A DNA stretch of 64,000 nt from Faecalicatena contorta (lineage in GTDB: Bacteria > Bacillota > Clostridia > Lachnospirales > Lachnospiraceae), in assembly GCF_039521745.1 (NCBI RefSeq), contig NZ_BAAACT010000175.1, one strand, 5' to 3'. Within the stretch, counting starts at the first letter, position 1. Each line of letters opens with the position of its first letter. The position numbers and the translations under genes were made by a program. A model generated the notes under the pieces. That model saw nothing but the letters and a program-made list of their open reading frames with translations, was not told the origin of the DNA and searched no databases. Shown one piece after another: positions 50,401 to 56,047 of this stretch.

Positions 50401-50484
50401 CAGCACATCATTAAAATGAACTATGTGATATGTTTCATCGATTACATAGACTAAATTGTCGTTACTGCTCATCATATCATTCAT
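47473..50484 (-). CDS. Multidomain cyclic-di-GMP enzyme, GGDEF-EAL-PAS-GGDEF
   Basis: A 1003-residue cytoplasmic signalling protein. Order: PAS-like region with Cys residues (CYEVLCGNSSPCRKC, about 40-60); a first GGDEF domain with degenerate active site (GYLGEDDF, about 200); an EAL domain with ESLVRWRHP, ITESAYAEE, DDFGSGYSSL, KIDMKFL and AEGVET, so it should be active; a PAS or two with VTEQRRREQI and VTDIDAQKK; and a C-terminal GGDEF with CRMGGDEFLVLC, which looks active. No transmembrane segment is seen, so the CxxC-rich PAS could sense redox or metal. It therefore both makes and breaks cyclic-di-GMP. GGAGGGCAGAT precedes the ATG. Confidence 0.93.
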   Translation of the reverse strand: MNDMMSSNDNLVYVIDETYHIVHFNDVLKNVYPEMHSGDTCYEVLCGNSSPCRKCPLAEWNASTVEMYNEKLKCWVELSTGKIDWPGKGACSIIISRNIPEHQVPAAKAGEAGAEGIHSLTGLYKKGKFFQAMEAFLRDAGEERYCLAAVDIEHFKLFNEWYGKKAGDEFLVNFAKCLREISNEYGGLSGYLGEDDFCLLIPCIEANLDCMQNRILRFVRQYRGNAGFLPAFGVYEITDKSVPASMIYDRAAIAMSMVKGNYANRMCRYDAVMMQRMEEKHLMLSEVQRGLENGEFTFYLQPKCNMGTGRIVGVESLVRWRHPERGLVTPGAFIPLLEQSGFIAKLDLYIWKEVCRYLRKWLDEGKTLLPISINVSRVDIYTLDVVECLKNMAEEYCLPANLLEIEITESAYAEEYQKITGVAEQLRSAGFTVLMDDFGSGYSSLNMLKDINVDILKIDMKFLDMDEKSADKGLGILEAIIRMATLMGLRIIAEGVETGEQVKVLLEMGCLYGQGYYFFQPLTIESYERLLETPENFDYRGIKARDVKSLSIKDLLNADIFSETLIHNILGGIGIYKVSGGHVELLQVNEHYYKVTGSSPIDLEAQRMQFQRGIYEADRKELLDIFQRADKNRLNGGSGQIRHILADGSVIWIRLHAFFLKAQEDGRIYYGAVSDVTEQRRREQIITENMKTLEIFRSQALYDFKVCLTRKSVCGGSLDSWVGETGCSQIMLLEGASDYMCSELILPRYRDLFRTFTDKDRMYQAYQNGKVMESLDYQRMYKGAPSWMRMLMHYTRSEENGEVYAYIFVTDIDAQKKQELQLARMAETDAMTGLYNRCTAKKKIEDYMKEYPDEESAVIMFDMDNFKTANDVFGHAYGDSMIRKNAEKLNSYFRENDIVCRMGGDEFLVLCRNIREEAVNEKLKQILSDMEVTYHTGKKAIKFSISAGYAMIPRQGNTFDELYRKADTALFTAKMNGKSTFVQYDSGMKEVRPELADPEKTPE

Positions 50485-50514
50485 ATCTGCCCTCCTGAGC
50501 CTAAATTAATTATA

Positions 50515-50544
50515 TTGCCGTGTCCTCCTGAAATATGCTATAAT
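50515..50544 (+). promoter_or_regulatory. Promoter of the small gene at 50591
   Basis: -35 TTGCCG (50515-50520), 18-bp spacer, -10 TATAAT (50539-50544). Confidence 0.6.
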
Positions 50545-50590
50545 CTTCTGCAGAACGGATCCCCGTTACCTATAGCATTAAGAAAGGTAT

Positions 50591-50908
50591 GTGACGCTCA
50601 TGATCGATAAAAAACTAATCCCCGTAGGAGGACTTAAAAGGGAGCCCTTTTCCGGATCCCATAGCGGAATGCGCTATATATTCAGGGTAGATGAAAGCAA
50701 AGAGACATTCACAGTTACCGTTTACCCGGAACCCTGGTCTTTTGAAAAAACCCCCGAAGAAAAGAAAGAGCATGAATCCTTTCCCATGTCAGACGAGGGC
50801 ATGGACTCGGCCATAGAATGGCTGTACCATATGTATGACCAGAAAAAAGAGCTTTGGCAGGAATCCTCCAAAAATGCCATGCACATTGTCCATAAAGGAA
50901 CCGTCTGA
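50591..50908 (+). CDS. Small conserved-looking hypothetical protein
   Basis: A roughly 102-105-residue protein. It has a beta-rich N-terminus (KLIPVGGLKREPFSGSHSGMRYIF, VDESKETFTVTVYPEPWSFEKTP) and a C-terminal helix (MDSAIEWLYHMYDQKKELWQESS). No family named. The frame can start at GTG 50591 (AGAAAGG close upstream) or ATG 50600. It has its own promoter and is divergent from the GGDEF-EAL gene. Confidence 0.6.
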   Translation: MTLMIDKKLIPVGGLKREPFSGSHSGMRYIFRVDESKETFTVTVYPEPWSFEKTPEEKKEHESFPMSDEGMDSAIEWLYHMYDQKKELWQESSKNAMHIVHKGTV

Positions 50909-50957
50909 TGTCCATGCTCTGTCTGACAGCCCCTGAAAGGTTTATCTACCCAGAGGC

Positions 50958-51638
50958 TTAGCGCCCCTTCTCGATCCCTGCCACAAGTTTTTTTGTTTTC
51001 GGAAGCCAGAATTGAACCAGCGGCCCTGTAAGGCAAACTGCCACAATTGTGCCGATACCAACTGTTCCTCCAAGGAAAAATCCCAGCACAACAAAGAATA
51101 AGTCGCATCCGACTCTGACCCATCTGAACTCTATTTTTTCCAATTTATCCGATAATATGATGGCAACCAGATCATTTGGCCCAGTTCCCGCATTACTGTT
51201 GATTACAATCGACATTCCTGCGGATAGAATTACACATCCCGCCAGCATACTGACGATCCTAAGAATCAAGGAAGCACTTCCGTTAATATATCCCTGAAAC
51301 AGCCACGTAAACAAATCAATAATAGGGCCGCCGCAGAATGCACACACTACGGTTCCCGGTTTTATGTACCCCTTTGTGGTCAACAGCATAATAACCATCA
51401 AAATGCAAAGTATAATCACGTGTACCGTCCCCACAGTCAAATGCACCGTCCTCGCAAGCCCCTGTATGAAGACCGTAAATGTATCTGTTCCCAGCTCAGA
51501 CAACAGAAAAAGAGTGACTCCCAAATGCGCCACGATCAATCCCCCCAACAGGACTGCCAGAGCCCTCACCCAATCTTTTGCGCTCCGTTTTGAAGTATCA
51601 GACGCAAACTTTTCTTTTTTCATTTCATTCTTCACCAT
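50958..51638 (-). CDS. YczE/YyaS/YitT-type membrane protein
   Basis: A roughly 226-residue membrane protein of the YczE/YyaS group with five to six helices. Typical segments: LGGLIVAHLGVTLFLLSELGTDTFTVFIQGLA, GTVVCAFCGGPIIDLFTWLF and SAGMSIVINSNAGTGPNDLVAIILSDKL. The function of the family is not established. The start at 51638 has GGGGGATTGGTT upstream; an earlier ATG at 51665 lacks a site. A clear promoter lies 40-70 bases upstream. Single gene. Confidence 0.85.
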   Translation of the reverse strand: MVKNEMKKEKFASDTSKRSAKDWVRALAVLLGGLIVAHLGVTLFLLSELGTDTFTVFIQGLARTVHLTVGTVHVIILCILMVIMLLTTKGYIKPGTVVCAFCGGPIIDLFTWLFQGYINGSASLILRIVSMLAGCVILSAGMSIVINSNAGTGPNDLVAIILSDKLEKIEFRWVRVGCDLFFVVLGFFLGGTVGIGTIVAVCLTGPLVQFWLPKTKKLVAGIEKGR

Positions 51639-51680
51639 AACCAATCCCCCAGAATCTTCTTTCAAGATAACTATAGAATT

Positions 51681-51709
51681 ATTATATCCTGACAGCCCTT
51701 ATTATTCAA
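51681..51709 (-). promoter_or_regulatory. Promoter of the YczE-like gene
   Basis: Minus strand: -35 TTGAAT (51704-51709), 17-bp spacer, -10 TATAAT (51681-51686). Confidence 0.75.
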
Positions 51710-51933
51710 TTGAAAATATAACCGCAAGGCCATAGAAACTGCCCTGGGCGAAGGAGCCTGCTGCCTCAGCTTCAACGTTGCCGCACGCCGATACGGTAAA
51801 TGCACGATCCTATATGCACCCCCTTCTATTATACAGTTTATGAATATCTTATATTTAATTAATAAAATTTTCCAAATGTTGTCACAATGCATTCACAATT
51901 ACCTGATATTCTATAAACATGAAAAACAGAAGA

Positions 51934-52064
51934 CAATGGCTGCACTTGCAGCACTGCATCTGCGGCCATTGGACTTCGCCTAATAAAACAATTCAAAACA
52001 ACAGATAGATTTTCCCTTTTCTCAGAGCTGCTGCACATACAAACTGCAACAGCTCTTTCCTTTT
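51934..52064 (+). ncRNA. Candidate small RNA with terminator
   Basis: Two hairpins on the plus strand, CAATGGC...GCCATTG (51934-51971) and AGAGCTG...CAGCTCT (52024-52056), the second followed by TTCCTTTT. There is no ORF in the stretch and no plus-strand gene nearby to need a terminator. A weak promoter could lie near 51893-51918. Low confidence. Confidence 0.3.
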
Positions 52065-52172
52065 ATCATTCCCCATTCCGTCGGATCAGCCTTCCCCCGT
52101 TCCGTCTCCAACCGTATAGCGTCCCTCTGTTACACTTCCACCCATATCCTCACCTCCGCCAGGATGCACCCA

Positions 52173-52527
52173 GCCTGCCTGTGACGGTTTATGCTGCACC
52201 GGAGGGGATCATCTGCGGGTGCTTTGGGATGCCTCTAAGTATGCCGTGTTTTCGTAAGGATAAAATTGAAAAATCTGATGGACAGACTTTGCCTTACCAG
52301 GCAAAGTCTGAGGCGACTAAGGCCTCAAATCATCGGATTTAAGGCTGCATGTCGCTGATCCCATCAGATTTTTCAATTTTATCCTTACGGAAACGAGTAC
52401 TGCGTTGCGCAAATAACTGTGATATAGTACTCGTTATTTGCGCAACACAGTACTAGGCTGAACGGCCGGTATCCCAAAGCACCCACAGAGATCCCCTCCG
52501 GTGCAATATAAACCGTTACAGGCAGGC
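52173..52527. repeat. Giant nested palindrome next to the DUF975 gene end
   Basis: Outer arms of about 60 bp (52173-52231 and 52469-52527) pair with roughly 85-90% identity. Inside, arms 52253-52281 and 52361-52389 are perfect complements, and 52396-52417/52433-52454 are complementary with one mismatch. Smaller hairpins fill the crown (AGACTTTGCCT/AGGCAAAGTCT; GAGGC/GCCTC). The element ends five bases before the stop codon of the minus-strand DUF975 gene. No ORF or insertion-sequence feature. Confidence 0.9.
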
Positions 52528-52532
52528 GCCAC

Positions 52533-53243
52533 CTACCGAATATACCCATTCTGGTAAGCCAATGTTCTGTTTACGCTGTATAATTCCGCCATTGTTCCCT
52601 GATAATAAGGTTCTACATAGAATATCCCAACTATTCCAAATGTTATATATTCAAGTATCCTCCATCCCAGGAAGGATAAATCAAGAACGAATACTTCCCA
52701 TTTCTGTCCCATCATCATCTTCTTACTGATCAGAAATGCTTCCTCTCTCCCCATTCCTGGATTCTCGGCCAGAATATACGGCACCATGAGGTATTCGTAA
52801 TGCTTGATGATTCCCGGCACGACAAACAGCAAAGTCCATAAAAAGGTAAACAAATCACGCAGGAACATGACCAGGACTATGTTGCCATAATGACCGGTTT
52901 TGAACCCGTATCCAAGATATCCTACTGTCGGCATCTCTGTCTGGTTAAGTACAAAATAACGGCAGCCGCCGACGATAAGTACATTACCGACGAAAATGGC
53001 CAGCAGCAGTAAACCTATGCCCAATATTGCAGCGATTCCTGCAAGCGCAGCCCAAAGCAGGGAATACTCTGAAAAATAACCCCACCCACTATAATTTCCA
53101 CGGAATCCCCTGGAACCATGAGAACTTGTGGCGCTGAAAACCGCTGCTACAACGGACATCACCAGTGCAACGACAACCGAAGCCCAGTAATTTCTCAGGA
53201 ATGCCTCCCGTCCTCTCATCTTTAAATCATATCTCGTCCACAT
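52533..53243 (-). CDS. DUF975 family membrane protein
   Basis: A roughly 236-residue DUF975 protein with about five to six hydrophobic segments. Family-like stretches: RGREAFLRNYWASVVVALVMS near the start, FFVLNQTEMPT-like YFVLNQTEMPTVGYLGYGF, then GIIKHYEYLMVPYILAENPGMGREEAFLISKKMM, which is the most conserved part. Function unknown. I use 53243, eight bases after AGGAGG. It ends immediately before the giant palindrome and follows the ModE-like gene by about 200 bases. Confidence 0.88.
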   Translation of the reverse strand: MWTRYDLKMRGREAFLRNYWASVVVALVMSVVAAVFSATSSHGSRGFRGNYSGWGYFSEYSLLWAALAGIAAILGIGLLLLAIFVGNVLIVGGCRYFVLNQTEMPTVGYLGYGFKTGHYGNIVLVMFLRDLFTFLWTLLFVVPGIIKHYEYLMVPYILAENPGMGREEAFLISKKMMMGQKWEVFVLDLSFLGWRILEYITFGIVGIFYVEPYYQGTMAELYSVNRTLAYQNGYIR

Positions 53244-53450
53244 AATCTCAACCTCCTGTATAATCAGCTTTTTCACAAGCCTTGTTTATTATACTCCAAT
53301 TGACTGTGGAAATCTACCGAATCGATCATTATTAACTTAAAATTAAAAATTGGGAGGGGATGTACTAGGTGTAGATAACGGTTCATCTGCCAGACCTATT
53401 TTAGTGATACATCTAGACAGATTCTATCCTGATGTCTTTGACGGCGGCCA

Positions 53451-53798
53451 TCAGACTTCAGGCTTATACTCTGGAAAATATTCTTCAAAGGCCTTCTGTG
53501 TCTGTTCATTTACTTTCTTTTCCATATTTCGATACCTTATGATTAAGGAATCTCCATTTTCTGTCAGTTCGCATTTTCCTCCCATACTGCCGCCATGCCT
53601 GCGCAGTAAAAGCTCGTATCCCAGTTCTTTTTCCGCCCGGTTCATGATCTTCCAGCCTTTGCTGTAGGACATTCCCATGGCGGCGCATGCTTCTTTCATG
53701 GAACCTGTCTGCCTGAGGTATTCCAGTAACGTTATCAGCCCCGGACCAAATACCAGATCTTCATTGTAAACTTTCAGTTTTATAACCGGATGAAACAT
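53451..53798 (-). CDS. ModE-like winged-helix regulator, DNA-binding domain only
   Basis: A 115-residue protein matching the ModE N-terminal (LysR-like) winged helix: LVFGPGLITLLEYLRQTGSMKEACAAMGMSYSKGWKIMNRAEKELGYELLLRRHGG, then GGKCELTENG. The C-terminal molybdate-binding (MOP) domains are absent. It follows modB by 51 bases, so it is in the mod operon. It probably senses molybdate indirectly or binds it in another way. A palindrome over the modA promoter is a candidate target. Confidence 0.88.
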   Translation of the reverse strand: MFHPVIKLKVYNEDLVFGPGLITLLEYLRQTGSMKEACAAMGMSYSKGWKIMNRAEKELGYELLLRRHGGSMGGKCELTENGDSLIIRYRNMEKKVNEQTQKAFEEYFPEYKPEV

Positions 53799-53849
53799 AG
53801 CGGCACCTTCTCTCTTTTCCTTTTTCTTTTTTTCTTCCGGAGGCAGCGC

Positions 53850-54524
53850 TTATCTCCGGCCGTATTTACCAAACACGTAGGTTACATAATTCATTCCTGT
53901 TACTACAAAGAACGAGATTACAACCAGAATCAGTACATACTGATATGCCCCATGCATGTCCCCTGCCGCCACATTGGAGTAGACCGCAAGGGGAAGGGTG
54001 CGCGTTTTTCCTGCAATGTTGCCAGCAATCATGGCCGTGGCCCCGAACTCTCCCAGCCCTCTTGCGAAGGCCAGAATCCCACCGGATAAGATGCCTGAAA
54101 GGGCGTTTGGGATCAGAATCTTCCAAAAAATACTCCACTCCGACATTCCCAGCGTCCTTCCCGCGTAGAGCAGGTTAAAGTCTACTTGTTCAAAAGCTCC
54201 GCGCGCAGAGCGGTACATCAAAGGAAATGATATGACCACTGCCGCCAGGACGGTTGCCCACCAGGAAAATGCAATTTTTACTCCGAAAAAATCCAGGAGC
54301 AGTTTACCGACCGGACGCTTAATCCCGAAAATATACAACAGGAAAAAGCCGGCCACAGTGGGGGGGAGCACAAGCGGCAGGGTCAGGATTCCGTCACAAA
54401 CCATTTTGATCCTTTCATGCTTCATGTTTACAACCCAGTATGCGACTGCAATCCCTGCAAAAAAGGTAATCACAATCGCCGTCATTGCTGTTTTCATCGA
54501 TATCAGTATCGGTGATAAATCCAT
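53850..54524 (-). CDS. modB: Molybdate ABC transporter permease
   Basis: A 224-residue permease with about six helices. MKTAMTAIVITFFAGIAVAYWVVNMKHE begins the protein. The central LPLVLPPTVAGFFLLYIFG and the EAA-like loop ALSGILSGGILAFARGLGEFGATAMIAGNIAGKTRTLPLAVY are typical of ModB. It imports molybdate with ModA and an ATPase. No modC ATPase gene lies in the window. It is 29 bases after modA. Confidence 0.93.
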   Translation of the reverse strand: MDLSPILISMKTAMTAIVITFFAGIAVAYWVVNMKHERIKMVCDGILTLPLVLPPTVAGFFLLYIFGIKRPVGKLLLDFFGVKIAFSWWATVLAAVVISFPLMYRSARGAFEQVDFNLLYAGRTLGMSEWSIFWKILIPNALSGILSGGILAFARGLGEFGATAMIAGNIAGKTRTLPLAVYSNVAAGDMHGAYQYVLILVVISFFVVTGMNYVTYVFGKYGRR

Positions 54525-54553
54525 CCTGAGCCCTCCGCTTTCATTTTCTTATA

Positions 54554-55408
54554 TTATTTATTCTGTATAAATCCATATCTTTCAAATACTGCAATTGCTT
54601 TGTCACTCTGCAGGAAATCCACGAATTTCTCCGCTGCTTCTTTCTGTGATGTAGCAGACACAACACCTACCGGGTAGACTGCCTTTTCTGCCAGGCTGCC
54701 TTCCGGTGCCTCTGCTACCACTTTCACTTTATCCGTTGTCGCTGCATCGGTAGCATAAACGATCCCTGCCTCCGCACTTCCCTCAGCAACCCAGTTCAAC
54801 ACTTCTGTTACATTCGTACCAAGACTCGCTTTTGCTGACACTTCGTCCCAGATCCCAAGAGATGTAAGCGCTTCCTGTGAGTACTGCCCTACCGGAACAC
54901 TTGCCGGGTCGCCAATTGCAATCGATCCGGCTTTCGTAATATCCGTAAATTCCTTCAGATCCAAGACAGAATCTGCAGAGGTAATGAGCACGATTTTATT
55001 CTCCAGAAGCTCCACTACGGAATCCTTGTCCACCAGATCTTCGTCCACCAATGCATTCATCTGCTTCATAGCTGCCGACATAAATACATCAGCCTCAATC
55101 CCTTCCTCGATCTGCGTCTGCAATTTCCCCGAACTATCGTATGTCCCCTCTACGGTAATGTTTGGATTCTCCTCCTCAAACATCGGAATCAGTTCGTCCT
55201 CATAAGAATACTCCAGACTGGCTGCCGCTGCAACAAGTAATTTTACAGGTTCTTCCGCCCCCTTATCCTCGGCATCCTGTGCCTCTGTTTTTGCACCGCC
55301 TTTCGCGTCAGCCCTTTTCTCCTCCTTGTTAGAAGAACACCCAAATACCAAAACCCCCATCATCACTGCCGTAAGAAACACACTTCCTGCTCTTTTAAAC
55401 TTTTTCAT
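54554..55408 (-). CDS. modA: Molybdate-binding lipoprotein
   Basis: A 284-residue lipoprotein. The signal peptide ends VLVFGC with the lipobox Cys near residue 24. A Lys/Glu-rich linker follows, then the ModA fold: KLLVAAAASLEYSYEDELIPMFEEENPNITVEGTYDSSGKLQTQIEEG, and IGDPASVPVGQYSQEALTSLGIW and EAGIVYATDAA. It binds molybdate or tungstate. It is the first gene after a strong promoter and next to a molybdenum hydroxylase cluster, which fits molybdenum supply. Confidence 0.94.
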   Translation of the reverse strand: MKKFKRAGSVFLTAVMMGVLVFGCSSNKEEKRADAKGGAKTEAQDAEDKGAEEPVKLLVAAAASLEYSYEDELIPMFEEENPNITVEGTYDSSGKLQTQIEEGIEADVFMSAAMKQMNALVDEDLVDKDSVVELLENKIVLITSADSVLDLKEFTDITKAGSIAIGDPASVPVGQYSQEALTSLGIWDEVSAKASLGTNVTEVLNWVAEGSAEAGIVYATDAATTDKVKVVAEAPEGSLAEKAVYPVGVVSATSQKEAAEKFVDFLQSDKAIAVFERYGFIQNK

Positions 55409-55467
55409 AGTCTTTCTCCTTTCCTCTATTAAACCTCATATCATCCAATATAAAGTCCACTGTACAT

Positions 55468-55496
55468 ATTATACAGCAAGTTGTTTATAAAAACAA
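55468..55496 (-). promoter_or_regulatory. modA operon promoter
   Basis: Minus strand: -35 TTGTTT (55491-55496), 17-bp spacer, -10 TATAAT (55468-55473). Confidence 0.75.
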
Positions 55497-55502
55497 CTTG
55501 CT
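55475..55502. promoter_or_regulatory. Candidate ModE-type operator
   Basis: Perfect palindrome with 12-bp arms, AGCAAGTTGTTT and AAACAACTTGCT, around ATAA. It covers the spacer and -35 box of the modA promoter. Confidence 0.65.
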
Positions 55503-55708
55503 TATCCAGTAAGTTTTCGGGTAAGTTTTCAACCGATTTTATACAGATTAATTTATGCCGTTCAGCACACTGTTATAATCCTTTTCCAATCCCCCAGTCT
55601 TCTAATCCTTCCCGAAGATATAAAATCCCCGCCAGTCCAATCCCATCCACTGCCCCCGTTCAAGCCCCCCTTAGGAACGAGTCTTTTCCTGCCGGCCGGA
55701 TGCACCAG

Positions 55709-56002
55709 CTCTGTGAAGGGATAGCCGAAAGCCTTCCGGACAGCATCCATGTCCTTTCAAAGACGCTCAAAACGGGGCTTAGAAATTCTTGGTGGGAAAC
55801 AGCCGTGAAAATGGAGAGAATTTTTGATTCCGAATCAAAAATTCAGCTGACCCAGCGCGAGAAATCATCCGATTTCACGTGATGTGTCAGCTGTGCTCCA
55901 TTTTCACGGCTGTTTCCCACCTAGAATTTCTTAGGCCCGTGGCCGCATTTTTGAAAGGACATAGATGCTGTCCGGAAGGCTTTCGGCTATCCCTTCACAG
56001 AG
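55709..56002. repeat. Giant near-palindrome behind the xanthine dehydrogenase gene
   Basis: Arms of about 110 bp (55709-55816 and 55894-56002) pair with only a short unmatched stretch (about 55762-55780) and isolated differences. The crown has GAATTTTTGATTC/GAATCAAAAATTC and CAGCTGAC/GTCAGCTG with an inner GAAATC/GATTTC. Weaker pairing extends to about 55674 and 56034. It ends 14-45 bases from the stop of the xanthine dehydrogenase gene. No ORF. Confidence 0.9.
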
Positions 56003-56047
56003 CGTCCCCATCCGCGCCAAGACGAAATCTCGTCGCCAACCCCCGCT

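Noticed and set aside
51710..51850. A possible riboswitch upstream of the YczE-like gene promoter
   Set aside because: The GC-rich stretch lies upstream of the promoter found at 51681-51709, so it would not be transcribed with the gene, and it matches no consensus I know.
52173..52527. Insertion sequence or group II intron as the source of the large palindrome
   Set aside because: No transposase or reverse-transcriptase reading frame, and no target duplication could be made out around the element.
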